Part shown: positions 50,525-59,563 of the stretch, piece after piece
Layout: every line of letters starts with the position of its first letter
Numbering within the stretch: position 1 is the first letter of the stretch
From: Streptomyces sp. HUAS YS2
GTDB taxonomy: Bacteria; Actinomycetota; Actinomycetes; Streptomycetales; Streptomycetaceae
Length of the DNA: 64,000 nucleotides
Assembly (NCBI RefSeq): GCF_033343995.1
Contig: NZ_CP137573.1
Span: 1,178,001 to 1,242,000 of the forward strand
Direction: 5' to 3'
The notes under the pieces: model-generated
What the model saw: only the letters and a program-made list of their open reading frames with translations
What the model was told of the DNA's origin: nothing
The model's database searches: none
Position numbers and translations under genes: made by a program

Positions 50525-51694
50525 ATGACGACCCACCTCGCCTCCGATCCGCAGGTCGCCGCGCTGGTGACCCGCCTGCTGGGTCCGGTGGACCGGCTCG
50601 CGGACGGGCTGACGGAGGCCATCACCCGCGAGGAGCTCGCGTACGCCGAGGACGCGCGGCTGACCCGCGAGGAGCTGCGCGCCACCGTCCACGACAATCT
50701 GCGCAGTGTGCTCGCCGCCCTCCAGGGCGAGCCGGTGAGCCTCGACGCGGCGGGCGCCGCCGGCCGACTGAAGGCCGAGCAGGGCATCCCGCTCGCCTCC
50801 CTGCTGCACGCCTTCCGGCTGGCCGGGCGGTTCCTCTGGGACCGGCTGCTCGACGCGGCCCGGCGGGAGGACTGCGCGGGCGAGCTGCTGCCGTTCGCGT
50901 CCGACATCTGGCTCGTCATCGACGCGTTCTCCAGCGCCGCGACCGACGCCTACCGCGCCACCGTGGAGGAGGAGGCCCGCCGCGACGCCGAGACGCGCGG
51001 GCTGCTGCTGACCGGCCTGCTCGACGGCAGCGCCGGGAGCGCCGGCACCGGCGCGCGCGAGGCGCTGCGCACCCTGCGCCTGGAGGACCACGGGCCGCTC
51101 GCCGTCGTCCACGCCGAGACCGACAGCGCGCTCCCCGCCGAGAGCCGGATCCGCTCTGCCGGCATCGCGGGCGTGTGGGTGCGGCGGGTCGGTGCACGCG
51201 TCGGCCTCCTGGCCGCGCCGGACGAAGCGGCCGTGACCGTCCTCGTCGACCTGCTCGCGGCGGATGCGGACTGCCGCATCGGCGTGAGCCGGACCTTCGC
51301 CTCGCCCGAGGACACCCCGCGCGCCTGGCGCCAGGCGAGGAACGCGGCCCGCTGCGTGCCCGTCGGCCGCACCGGCTGCCACGTCTACGGCACTTCTCCG
51401 GTCTCGCTGCTCGCCGCCGCCTCGCCGGAGGCGGCGGCTGAGGTCGCCGACGCGGTGCTCGGCCCCCTGCGCGCGCTGCCCGGGCCGGAGCGGGCGCCGC
51501 TGCTCGACACCCTGGAGGCCTGGTTCGCCGCCGGCGGCTCCACCGCGCGCGCCGCCGAGCGGCTGCACTGCCACCGCAACACCGTCCTGTACCGGATGAA
51601 CCGCATCCAGGAACTCACCGGCCGCGGCACCGCCGACGCCGTCGCCTCGGCGGAGCTCTACCTCGCTCTGCGGGCCCTCCGTCTCACCGGTTGA
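50525..51694 (+). CDS. PucR/CdaR-type transcriptional regulator
   Basis: 389 residues from ATG at 50525. An N-terminal RsbRD_N-like helical domain (about 5-165, [19 protein letters not shown]), a degenerate GGDEF-like middle (about 175-285) and a C-terminal PucR-type HTH_30 (about 330-385): [40 protein letters not shown]. Such regulators respond to small metabolites and typically control a neighbouring catabolic gene. The divergent ALDH at 48605-50314 is the obvious target. A perfect palindrome lies just upstream. Confidence 0.9.
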   Translation: MTTHLASDPQVAALVTRLLGPVDRLADGLTEAITREELAYAEDARLTREELRATVHDNLRSVLAALQGEPVSLDAAGAAGRLKAEQGIPLASLLHAFRLAGRFLWDRLLDAARREDCAGELLPFASDIWLVIDAFSSAATDAYRATVEEEARRDAETRGLLLTGLLDGSAGSAGTGAREALRTLRLEDHGPLAVVHAETDSALPAESRIRSAGIAGVWVRRVGARVGLLAAPDEAAVTVLVDLLAADADCRIGVSRTFASPEDTPRAWRQARNAARCVPVGRTGCHVYGTSPVSLLAAASPEAAAEVADAVLGPLRALPGPERAPLLDTLEAWFAAGGSTARAAERLHCHRNTVLYRMNRIQELTGRGTADAVASAELYLALRALRLTG

Positions 51695-51802
51695 CCGGGG
51701 GAACCGACGGGCCGCCGGACCCTTTCGGACGCCGCGGCGCGCCACCTGCGGCGCGGCGCACCAGACTCGCTCCCGGGGGTCCGACCGGAGAGAAGGAGCA
51801 CC

Positions 51803-52498
51803 ATGTCCGCCAAGCCCGCCATCGTGCTGGTCCACGGCTTCTGGGGCGGCGCCGCCCACTGGGCGAACGTCATCGTCGAACTGAACAAGCGCGGCTACGA
51901 CCGGATCCACGCCGTCGAGAACCCGCTCACCTCGCTCGCCGACGACGCCGAGCGCACCCGCAAGATGATCAGGCAGGTCGACGGCCCCGTGGTCCTCGTC
52001 GGCCACTCGTACGGCGGCGCGGTCATCACCGAGGCGGGCGACCTGCCCAACGTCACCGCTCTCGTCTACATCGCGGCGTTCGCACCGGACGCCGGCGAGA
52101 GCCCGGGCGGGATCACCCAGGAGATGCCGCCGGCCGCCGTCGAGAACATCGCCCCCGACTCCGACGGCTACCTGTGGATCAAGCAGGACAAGTTCCACGA
52201 GAGCTTCGCCCAGGACGTTTCCGCCGACGAGGCCCTCGTCATGGCCGTCACCCAGAAGGCCCCGATCGGTTCCACGTTCGGCGACAACGTGACCGCACCG
52301 GCCTGGCGGAACAAACCCGTCTGGTACCAGGTATCCACCGAGGACCGCATGATCCACCCGGACAACGAGCGCCGCATGGCCGCCCGTATGAACCCGCGCG
52401 AGACGGTCGAACTCGACGCGAGCCACGCCTCGCTGGCCTCCCGGCCCGGGCGCGTCGTCGACCTGATCGAGGCAGCCGCGAACGCCACCACGGGCTGA
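51803..52498 (+). CDS. Alpha/beta hydrolase (esterase/MenH-like)
   Basis: 231 residues from ATG at 51803 (GAAGGAG upstream). IVLVHGFWGGAAHW (about 7-20) is the oxyanion region, VVLVGHSYGGAVITEAG (about 64-80) holds the nucleophile Ser, and the acid/His pair comes from STEDRMIHPD and DASHASLASRPG. This is the common salicylate-esterase/EstC-like group found widely in actinomycetes, active on small esters. Monocistronic and complete; substrate unknown. Confidence 0.92.
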   Translation: MSAKPAIVLVHGFWGGAAHWANVIVELNKRGYDRIHAVENPLTSLADDAERTRKMIRQVDGPVVLVGHSYGGAVITEAGDLPNVTALVYIAAFAPDAGESPGGITQEMPPAAVENIAPDSDGYLWIKQDKFHESFAQDVSADEALVMAVTQKAPIGSTFGDNVTAPAWRNKPVWYQVSTEDRMIHPDNERRMAARMNPRETVELDASHASLASRPGRVVDLIEAAANATTG

Positions 52499-52647
52499 GC
52501 GTTCGGGCCGGGGGCGCGGCGCCGGAACCATGGTGCGGTGGTGACGCGTGATCTTCGGTGGGCTGCTCCACCTGTGAGCCGCCCGACGGACCACCCGACC
52601 AGATGTGCCCGGCGCCCCGCCGCGGCCGCACACCCGAGGAACCGCGT

Positions 52648-53316
52648 ATGAGCGACCTGTCAGCCCGCACCGACCACAGCAGCCCCCCGGACCCCCTGCG
52701 CCACGTGTACCTGAGGCTGGTCGCCGAGGAATCGATACCCGAGGAAGCGCGGGGGCAGTTCAGCTATCTGCGACCGCTGGCCACGGACCTCCTGGTGGGC
52801 ATCGCCCTCGACACCCCTGACAACGTCCGCGTCCTCGATGACCGCGACGTGGCCCTCGGCGACTGGGACACCCTCGTGAGCGCCGCGCGTGCCAACCTGC
52901 TCGGCGAGCCGGTCAACTACGACACCTACGATCTCCCAGGTGGCGCGGTCCTCCATATCATCGGCCACCCGGAGTCGGTGTTCGCAGCCAGCAAGGTGCT
53001 CTTCCTCGAAGAGACGCTGCGGGCCGCCGGCGGCCCCGGGATCCCGGACGAGGGTGCGCTGCTCGTCGTCCCGAACCGGCACAACCTCGTTCTCCACCCG
53101 CTCGCCGACGGGAACGTGGGCGAAGCCGTCAACGCCTTGGCACAGTTCGGGCAGGGCGCCTACGAGGACGGCCCCGGACGCCTCTCCCCCCGGGTGTTCT
53201 GGTGGCGCGCCGGCACCCTGACATCGATCACGCGCTTCGACCAGGAAAGCCGGACGATGAGCATCTCCCCGCCCGACGAACTCATGACGATCATGCGTCG
53301 TCTGGCCGGCCTGTAG
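52648..53316 (+). CDS. Conserved-looking protein of unknown function (DUF1444-like?)
   Basis: 222 residues from ATG at 52648 with GAGGA upstream. Soluble, acidic, no signal peptide. The order of elements (FSYLRPLATDLLVGIALDTP; GDWDTLVSAARANLLGEP; LLVVPNRHNLVLHPL; EAVNALAQFGQGAYEDGPGR; SPRVFWWRAG) suggests an alpha/beta fold and recalls DUF1444 proteins, in which a W-x-x-L-x-x-x-A-x-x-N-L helix precedes a beta core. The similarity is weak. It faces the exopolysaccharide operon tail to tail, 22 nt away. No function is claimed. Confidence 0.65.
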   Translation: MSDLSARTDHSSPPDPLRHVYLRLVAEESIPEEARGQFSYLRPLATDLLVGIALDTPDNVRVLDDRDVALGDWDTLVSAARANLLGEPVNYDTYDLPGGAVLHIIGHPESVFAASKVLFLEETLRAAGGPGIPDEGALLVVPNRHNLVLHPLADGNVGEAVNALAQFGQGAYEDGPGRLSPRVFWWRAGTLTSITRFDQESRTMSISPPDELMTIMRRLAGL

Positions 53317-53338
53317 CCGAGGCCGCGCAGGCGCCGGG

Positions 53339-54595
53339 TCAGACACCGGCCCGGCGCCGGCCGCGCACGCGGCGCGGGTACGGGAAGAGCCGCGGCGAGC
53401 GCTTGGCGGCCACGTCCTCGACCCAGCCGAAGGTCAGCACCAGCAGTCCGATCAGTGGGATCGCCACCAGCAGCGGGAACCACTGGCTGCTCAGCAGCCA
53501 CTGGAAGTGCTCGTAGACGAAGCCGACGGACCAGAGGGGGTCGATCAGAGGGATGGCGGCCACCAACGCGGTCTCGTGCCAGAGATAGACGCTGACAGCG
53601 CGTGCGTTGAGCAGGCTGATCAGGCCGTTCCAGCGCTCCAGCGGTCGGGGCCACTGCTCCCAGGACGGACTGACGTGGAGCAGGATGGCGACGAAGCCGA
53701 AGGACCACAGGGCCTGGGCTATCGGCCAGCTCTCGATGTCCGTGTGCACGGTCGGATCGACCGGTCGGGTCTGCAGGTACCACCAGCCGGCCACCATGAT
53801 CAGCGGTGCGACGGACGGCACGATGTACTGCGGGATCTTCTTGAGCAGGCCCTCCTGGTGCGCCATGCCGAGGATCCAGCAGGAGCCGAAGGTGGCGAAG
53901 TCGCTGACGGTCTCCCAGACCCGGCTGTAGATGAACTCCTGGTCGATGAAGAACGTGTGCATGACGATCGCCAGCGCGAGCGGCACGCACAGCGTCACCA
54001 CCGGCATCCGCCGCAGCGCCCACAGCATCAGCGGCGAGAGCAGGACGAACCAGAGGTACGCGCGGAGGTACCAGAGCGGGACGATGACCTGCATCGCCCA
54101 GCCCGGCCCCACCAGGTGGTCGAAACCGTTCAGCGACTCGGCGTACGGCGGCGTGCTCAGCGGCACGATCCAGAACAGCAGCTTCCCCCACCACCAGTCG
54201 GGGTGGCCCTCGGCGTCGGGCCCGTCGCCGTCGAGAATCTGGGCGGTGAGCAAGATCGCGCCGAACAGCCACATCGGCGGCAGCAGTCGGCGCAGGCGGC
54301 CCCGGGTGACGCCGAGGGCGGGCCGGCTGAGCGAACGGGCCATCAGCGACCCGGCCAGCGCGAACATCACGCCCATGGACGGGAAGACGACGGGCAGCCA
54401 GAACCAGCCGAAGTTGTGGTAGAGCACCACGCGAACCAGCGCCAGGGCGCGCAGCATGTCGAGATAGCGGTCCCGGCCGCCCTTGGCCCTGGACGGTGCC
54501 GCCGGCTCCACCTCCCGCTCCCGTTGCAGCAGAACGGCGGGGACGCGCAGCCGGAGGGTCTCCTGGGTGCCCCCGAACTCGAAGGATGCGGTCAT
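53339..54595 (-). CDS. Acyltransferase-3 family membrane protein
   Basis: 418 residues from ATG at 54595, 2 nt after the stop of the synthase gene. About ten transmembrane helices; the AT3 signature is DRYLDMLRALALVRVVLYHN with the conserved Arg and His (about 46-65), and YLWHETALVAAIPL lies near the end. AT3 enzymes O-acylate extracellular or membrane-linked glycans. In this operon it likely acetylates or succinylates the polymer made by the neighbouring synthase. It is the distal gene of a three-gene minus-strand operon. Confidence 0.88.
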   Translation of the reverse strand: MTASFEFGGTQETLRLRVPAVLLQREREVEPAAPSRAKGGRDRYLDMLRALALVRVVLYHNFGWFWLPVVFPSMGVMFALAGSLMARSLSRPALGVTRGRLRRLLPPMWLFGAILLTAQILDGDGPDAEGHPDWWWGKLLFWIVPLSTPPYAESLNGFDHLVGPGWAMQVIVPLWYLRAYLWFVLLSPLMLWALRRMPVVTLCVPLALAIVMHTFFIDQEFIYSRVWETVSDFATFGSCWILGMAHQEGLLKKIPQYIVPSVAPLIMVAGWWYLQTRPVDPTVHTDIESWPIAQALWSFGFVAILLHVSPSWEQWPRPLERWNGLISLLNARAVSVYLWHETALVAAIPLIDPLWSVGFVYEHFQWLLSSQWFPLLVAIPLIGLLVLTFGWVEDVAAKRSPRLFPYPRRVRGRRRAGV

Positions 54596-54597
54596 GG

Positions 54598-56748
54598 TCA
54601 GGCCTCCACCGGTGCGGCGACCTCGCCGGTACGCCGGAGCTTCTGCCAGCGCAGTCGGCCACCGGTCAGCGCCGTGATCGCGGACTGCAACAGGACGATG
54701 TACATCAGCTGCCGATACACCAGTTGCTGGATCGGCAGGCTGATCAGATGCAGGGGCTTCTCGCCGTCGAGCCGGAAGGCGTACCAGGACAGCACGCCCT
54801 GGAGCAGGATGAAGCCGCCCCAGCTGGCGAGGGTGATCGGGGCGTCCGCGAACAGCACGCCGTACAGCAGGAACATGTCGACCAGCGGCGCGAGCAACGG
54901 GGCGACCACGCCGAACATCACGACGAGCGGCAGCCCGAGCCGGCCGAAGCGCCCGGCCGGGCCGCGGGAGGTCACGGCGCGGCGGTGCTTCCACATCGCC
55001 TGCATGCTGCCGTAGCTCCAGCGGTACCGCTGGGACCAGAGCTGCTGGAGGCTGGCGGGGGCCTCGGTCCAGGCGCGGGCGCGCTCGGCGTAGACGATCC
55101 GCCAGCCGTCGCAGAGCACCGCCATGGTGATGTCGGTGTCCTCGGCGAGGGTGTCGTCGCTCATCCCGCCGACCCGCCGCAGGGCCTCCTTGCGGAAGGC
55201 GCCGACCGCGCCGGGGATGGTCGGGATGACGTTGAGCATGTCGTACATCCGGCGGTCCAGGTTGTGGCCGAGGACGTACTCGATGTGCTGCCAGGCGCCG
55301 ATCAGGCTCTCGCGGTTGCCGACCTTTGCGTTGCCCGCGACCGCGCCGATCGTCCGGTCGCCGAACGGCTGGACCAGCTCGCGCACGGTGGACGGCTCGA
55401 AGACGGTGTCGCCGTCCATCATCACGACGATGTCGTGCGACGCGGCCGCGATACCGGTGTTGAGCGCGGTGGACTTGCCGCCGTTGGCCTGGCGGATCAG
55501 CCGGACGAACGGCAGGGCCATCGCCTCGACGATGTCCGCGGTGCCGTCCGTGGAGCCGTCGTCGATGACGATGACCTCGATCGGATAGTCACTGGCGGCC
55601 AGCGAGTTGAGGGTGTTCGCGATGCACTCGCGTTCGTTGTAGGCCGGGACGAGGACGGTGACCGGCTCGGTGACGGGTGGTCCCCACGCGTCCCGCCGCC
55701 GGGAGCGCCGGGCGTGGAGCGGCGCGAGGACGAGCATCAGCGCGAACCTGCCGAAGTTGAGGAAGCCGACGACGGCCAGCAGCGCGACCAGCACCGGCAG
55801 GGTGAGCACGGCGGCCTGGCTGGCCCAGATGTATCCCTTGCCCGCCCACAGCTGGTAGCCGTGCACCGGCACGGTGGCGTCGGTGGCGCCGAGCGCCTCG
55901 GAGATGGTGGCGAAGCGGTACCCCTCGCCGTGCAGCTTCTCGATGATCTGCTCGAGCGCGGCGATGGTCTCGGTACGGTCGCCACCCGCGTCGTGCATCA
56001 GGATCAGCTCGCCGGCGCCGGGCTTGCGCGGCATCGCCGCCTCGACGATCGCGTCGACGCCGGGACGCTTCCAGTCGTCGGTGTCGCGGTCGATGAACGC
56101 GGTGAGGTAGCCGTGGGAACCCACGTACTTGATCACCGGGTAGTTCCAGTCGTCGAGCGCCGAGGCGTCGGAGGAGTACGGCGGGCGGAACAGCGAGCTG
56201 TGGACGCCCGCGACGCCGGCCAGCGCCAGTTGCGTCTGCGCCAGCTCCCAACTGATCCGGGCTTCGGACTGGTAGACCAGATCGGGGTGGGTGAAGGTGT
56301 GCACGCCGATCTCGTGGCCGCCGTCGACGATCTGCCGGATCAGCTCCGGGTGGCGCGTGGTCATCGCGCCGGTCACGAAGAAGACCGCGTGGATGTCGTG
56401 GGCGGCAAGCACGTCCAGGATCTTCGGGGTCCACTCCGGCGAAGGGCCGTCGTCGAAGCTCAGGACCACGGTGCGGTCGGGGACCCGATAGCTCAGCGGG
56501 CGCTCGTTCTTGTCACCGCGCGCGTCGATGATCGGGCCGCCCTTGAGCAGGTTCTCCGGCACGGTCGTCTTGTCGACCGAGGTCGCGACCCGGGTGTCGT
56601 GGAACGCCTCGTTGGTGGCGAGGCCGCGCAGGACGAGGAGCGCGAGCAGGCAGGCCAGCAGGGACAGCGGCATGAAGAAGCGCAGCGGCGGCGCAGCCAG
56701 TCGGCGCGGTCTCAGCAGGGACTGCCGACGACGCTGGTGGCGGGACAA
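54598..56748 (-). CDS. matB: Fused polysaccharide deacetylase - GT2 glycan synthase (MatB-like)
   Basis: 716 residues from TTG at 56748 (AGGAG 7 nt upstream). One N-terminal helix, then an extracellular CE4 deacetylase (about 90-290): VVLSFDDGPSPEW, HTFTHPDL, FRPPYSSDAS, DTDDWKRPG, ILMHDAGG. A second helix leads to a cytosolic GT2 (about 375-600): VLVPAYNERECI, VIDDGSTDGT, MMDGDTVFEP, LAEDTDITMAV and QRYRW, the QxxRW signature of processive synthases. C-terminal helices follow. The same fusion is known in the Streptomyces matAB locus for poly-beta-1,6-N-acetylglucosamine; the symbol rests on this architecture. Confidence 0.9.
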   Translation of the reverse strand: MSRHQRRRQSLLRPRRLAAPPLRFFMPLSLLACLLALLVLRGLATNEAFHDTRVATSVDKTTVPENLLKGGPIIDARGDKNERPLSYRVPDRTVVLSFDDGPSPEWTPKILDVLAAHDIHAVFFVTGAMTTRHPELIRQIVDGGHEIGVHTFTHPDLVYQSEARISWELAQTQLALAGVAGVHSSLFRPPYSSDASALDDWNYPVIKYVGSHGYLTAFIDRDTDDWKRPGVDAIVEAAMPRKPGAGELILMHDAGGDRTETIAALEQIIEKLHGEGYRFATISEALGATDATVPVHGYQLWAGKGYIWASQAAVLTLPVLVALLAVVGFLNFGRFALMLVLAPLHARRSRRRDAWGPPVTEPVTVLVPAYNERECIANTLNSLAASDYPIEVIVIDDGSTDGTADIVEAMALPFVRLIRQANGGKSTALNTGIAAASHDIVVMMDGDTVFEPSTVRELVQPFGDRTIGAVAGNAKVGNRESLIGAWQHIEYVLGHNLDRRMYDMLNVIPTIPGAVGAFRKEALRRVGGMSDDTLAEDTDITMAVLCDGWRIVYAERARAWTEAPASLQQLWSQRYRWSYGSMQAMWKHRRAVTSRGPAGRFGRLGLPLVVMFGVVAPLLAPLVDMFLLYGVLFADAPITLASWGGFILLQGVLSWYAFRLDGEKPLHLISLPIQQLVYRQLMYIVLLQSAITALTGGRLRWQKLRRTGEVAAPVEA

Positions 56749-56880
56749 GGTCGCTCCTGGAGATGGGTGGTGCGGACGATCAGGCACGCTCGGCCGGCTC
56801 GCAGTTGCTCGAGGCGGCACGACGGTCGCGACATTCGGCGTGATGGCCGGACTTCTCGGGTGGGTGTCGCAGACCGCCCT

Positions 56881-57174
56881 CTAGGGCCAGGAGGGCGACA
56901 GGGGACCCTTGGTGGGCAAGTAGGAGGGTTTCGGCGGTATCTCCATCGCCGGGGCGTCCGACTGCATACCGATCAGGCTGCTGCCCATGGCGGCTGCCAG
57001 GATCGCGCCGACCACGGAGACCGGCCAGCCCAAGCGCCGGAACAGACGGCTGCGCAGACCCGACTGGTCGACGAACACCGGTGCCGGAACAGGCTCCTGG
57101 ACATGAGATTCGGACACGCCGGCCTGTGCCGGGTGTGCCGGTCCACGCCCGAAGGATGTGGCGACTTGGCGCAT
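56881..57174 (-). CDS. Small single-pass membrane protein of the exopolysaccharide locus
   Basis: 97 residues from ATG at 57174. A cytoplasmic N-terminus of about 45 residues, one transmembrane helix (about 49-70, WPVSVVGAILAAAMGSSLIG), and a short Pro-rich outside segment (MEIPPKPSYLPTKGPLSP). It lies 132 nt upstream of the synthase in the same direction and head to head with the GH16-like lipoprotein. The location suggests an accessory subunit of glycan synthesis or export. Family not recognised. Confidence 0.7.
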   Translation of the reverse strand: MRQVATSFGRGPAHPAQAGVSESHVQEPVPAPVFVDQSGLRSRLFRRLGWPVSVVGAILAAAMGSSLIGMQSDAPAMEIPPKPSYLPTKGPLSPSWP

Positions 57175-57467
57175 CTTGTGTGGCCTTTTTGTGCAGGGAC
57201 GTAGACCGCTGAAGCGTAGAGCGGACCGTAGCGGATGACACTGATCGATTGGGGCGCGATATCCGGTTTTGACATGATCCGATCGAATGTCGTAACCGGA
57301 TCGGTATGTCGACGGGCATGTCCCGACCCCTGAGCGGCCGGGTCGGGCACACCCGGCGGGGTGGCCTGAACGCTTCGCTAGGATGACCCCTCAATTCATG
57401 CGATCAGTGATTGATCCTCATGCAACGGGCGTGTCCAGAAACCGCCTCGACGCCCCAAGGAGCCTGT
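57175..57467. promoter_or_regulatory. Divergent promoter region of the exopolysaccharide locus
   Basis: 293 nt between the minus-strand small membrane protein and the plus-strand lipoprotein. Noticeably richer in A+T (57180-57310) than the flanks, as expected for promoters. No clear dyad was identified. Confidence 0.5.
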
Positions 57468-58418
57468 GTGAGCCTGCCCCGCCGCACCTCTCGTCGCCGC
57501 ACGTGGACCGCGCTCACGCTGCCCGCCCTCCTGTGCGCACTCGCCGCGTGTTCCGCCGACCCCGCGACCGGCGGGGGCACCGACGCCGCCGGCCCCGCGC
57601 GGGATGCCTCGCCGACGCCCACCGGACCGCCGGGAACCCTGTTCGACAACTTCAACTACAGCGGCGCCGACGACCCTTCCCTCGCCGCGCACGGCTGGGA
57701 GATCCGTACCGGCGGGGGCGGTCCCGGGATCAAGGACACCTGGAGCGCGGCCGGCGCCGGCTTCCTCTCCGACGCGACCGCCCAGGGGGGCAAGGTCCTG
57801 CGACTGCGGTCATCCACCGACGGCACCGAACAGGGCACCCAGCAGGTCGAGGTGCAGACCACCGGCCAGAACCTCTTCACGGGCACCTTCGCCGCCAGGG
57901 TCCACCTCAGCGACAAGCCCACCAGCGGCCGCGACGGGGACCACGTCGTCCAGACCTTCTTCCCCATCTCCCCTTCGGACTCCTCGGAGAAGTACAGCGA
58001 ACTCGACTTCGAGTACCTGCCGAACGGCGGTTGGGGTTCGGTGGGCCCGCAGCTCGACAACGTCAGCTGGTACAAGGCCGATCCGCCGGACCGGGTCCAC
58101 AACACCCTCGAGCGGAAGCTCGGGGGCTGGCACACGATGATCATCACCGCCATGAACGGAAAGGTCACCTACTCCCTGGACGGCAAGGACCTGTTCACCA
58201 GCTCCGGCAAGTACGTCCCGCGCGAGAAGATGGACATCCACTTCAGCAACTGGCTCATCGACCTCCCCTTCACCGGCGGCCCGCGCACCTGGGACATGAA
58301 GGTCAACTGGGTCTACTACAAGGCCGACGAGACCGTTTCCCCCGCGGACGTCCAGAAGACGGTGGACGGCTTCTACAGCGCCGGCACCGACTACGTCAAC
58401 ACCGTGCCGACGTCCTGA
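57468..58418 (+). CDS. GH16-like lipoprotein
   Basis: 316 residues from GTG at 57468 (AAGGAG 5 nt upstream). A lipoprotein signal ([20 protein letters not shown] then LAAC lipobox) is followed by a Thr/Pro linker and a concanavalin-like domain (about 60-290). It contains [13 protein letters not shown], matching the GH16 E-x-D-x-E catalytic motif (residues near 178-182), plus [19 protein letters not shown] and [11 protein letters not shown]. It probably binds or cleaves a surface glycan, most simply the polymer made by the divergent synthase operon. GH16 enzymes cut beta-1,3/1,4 linkages, so activity on a PNAG-like polymer would be unusual. Confidence 0.8.
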   Translation: MSLPRRTSRRRTWTALTLPALLCALAACSADPATGGGTDAAGPARDASPTPTGPPGTLFDNFNYSGADDPSLAAHGWEIRTGGGGPGIKDTWSAAGAGFLSDATAQGGKVLRLRSSTDGTEQGTQQVEVQTTGQNLFTGTFAARVHLSDKPTSGRDGDHVVQTFFPISPSDSSEKYSELDFEYLPNGGWGSVGPQLDNVSWYKADPPDRVHNTLERKLGGWHTMIITAMNGKVTYSLDGKDLFTSSGKYVPREKMDIHFSNWLIDLPFTGGPRTWDMKVNWVYYKADETVSPADVQKTVDGFYSAGTDYVNTVPTS

Positions 58419-58445
58419 CCCCGCCCCTCCACGGGCAACCACCGA

Positions 58446-58469
58446 GCCCCCGGCCGCCACGCCGGGGGC
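58446..58469 (+). terminator. Terminator of GH16-like gene
   Basis: GCCCCCGGC-cgccac-GCCGGGGGC, followed by CCTT, starting 28 nt after the stop. Confidence 0.8.
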
Positions 58470-58516
58470 CCTTCGGCGTACCCGGAATCGCACCCCGCGC
58501 CCGCCGGGCCTCTGCC

Positions 58517-58559
58517 ACGGAGAGCGGCCCCTCCTGCTCCAGGAGGGGCCGCTCTCCGT
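58517..58559. terminator. Long perfect hairpin, probably bidirectional
   Basis: A 19-bp perfect stem starting ACGGAGAGCGGCCCCTCCT with a 5-nt loop (gctcc). Lies between the GH16-like gene and the minus-strand tRNA-Pro. Confidence 0.85.
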
Positions 58560-58585
58560 CGTGCCGGGACGACGACAAACACGAA

Positions 58586-58617
58586 AGGCCGCCCTCTCAT
58601 GGATGAGAGAACGGCCT
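58586..58617 (-). terminator. Hairpin downstream of tRNA-Pro copy 2
   Basis: AGGCCG-cc-CTCTCAT-gg-ATGAGAG-aa-CGGCCT: two stems around an internal loop, 22 nt from the tRNA 3' end on its transcribed side. Confidence 0.75.
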
Positions 58618-58638
58618 CCGACCTGCGTTTCCGCGTGG

Positions 58639-58712
<74 letters not shown>

Positions 58713-58757
58713 ATGCCCGTCTGACCTGGGGTTTCCCCCGGCCGAACGCGCATGAGA

Positions 58758-58763
58758 ACAATA
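58758..58763 (-). promoter_or_regulatory. Probable -10 box of tRNA-Pro copy 2
   Basis: TATTGT on the minus strand in GGTATTGTTCTCATGC, 46 nt from the tRNA 5' end; compare GGTAATGTTCTCCTGC at copy 1. Confidence 0.5.
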
Positions 58764-58840
58764 CCGCACTTCCCCCTGTGCTCACGAACGGCTTTACGTC
58801 GGTTGACCTCGACCAAGCTTGAGGTTGCAGGCTGGTCCGC

Positions 58841-59527
58841 ATGACGAAGACGGCAGAGATCGACCGGCTCGAGCGGCTCATGGCGCTCATGACCGGCGAC
58901 GAGAAGCATTCGCCCGCCGCGACCTCGACGCTCGACGCGCTGTGGGTGCTCTACGACCGGGTGCTGCGGGTGGCGCCCGGGACCGCGGACGACCCGGGGC
59001 GGGACCGGTTCCTGCTGTCGAAGGGGCACGGGCCCATGGCGTACTACGCCGTCCTCGCGGCGCGCGGCTTCGTGCCCGAGGAGTGGCTGCCCGGCTTCGG
59101 CTCGTACGACTCGCCGCTCGGCCACCACCCCGACCGGACGCTGATCCCGGGCGTCGAGATCAGCAGCGGTTCGCTCGGGCACGGGCTGCCCATGGGGGTG
59201 GGGACGGTGCTGGGGCTGCGGGCCCAGGGGCTCACCGATCCGCGGGTGTGGGTGCTGATCGGGGACGCCGAGCTGGACGAGGGCAGCAACCACGAGGCCC
59301 TCGCGTACGCCGGGCCCGCCGGTCTGGAGCAGCTGCACACGCTGGTGATCGACAACGGCTCGGCGACCCACGGCTGGCCCGGGGGCATCGCCTCGCGGTT
59401 CGAGGCGGCCGGCTGGTCCGCCGAGACCGTGGACGGCCGGGACCACGAGGCCCTGTACGCAGCGTACGCAGCCCCTCACCCGGGGCGTCCGCGGGCCGTC
59501 GTGGCCCGTGTCGAGCCGAAGAACTGA
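58841..59527 (+). CDS. Transketolase, N-terminal (thiamine-diphosphate) subunit
   Basis: 228 residues from ATG at 58841. FLLSKGHGPMAYYAVLAARG (about 57-76), SSGSLGHGLPMGVGTVLGLR (about 107-126) and the ThDP-magnesium motif IGDAELDEGSNHEALAYAG (about 138-156) are diagnostic of the transketolase N-half. VIDNGSATHGWP replaces the usual Asp-Asn loop. With the C-half encoded 36 nt downstream it forms a split transketolase as seen in many actinomycetes; substrates may be pentose phosphates or a specialised sugar. Confidence 0.92.
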   Translation: MTKTAEIDRLERLMALMTGDEKHSPAATSTLDALWVLYDRVLRVAPGTADDPGRDRFLLSKGHGPMAYYAVLAARGFVPEEWLPGFGSYDSPLGHHPDRTLIPGVEISSGSLGHGLPMGVGTVLGLRAQGLTDPRVWVLIGDAELDEGSNHEALAYAGPAGLEQLHTLVIDNGSATHGWPGGIASRFEAAGWSAETVDGRDHEALYAAYAAPHPGRPRAVVARVEPKN

Positions 59528-59563
59528 CCACCGCACCATCCGCACACCCGAGGGGGCCCTGCC

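Noticed and set aside
48605..52633. A 1342-residue minus-strand ORF
   Set aside because: Only its last 569 residues are the ALDH gene. The rest is antisense to the PucR regulator and hydrolase and exists because stop codons are rare at this G+C.
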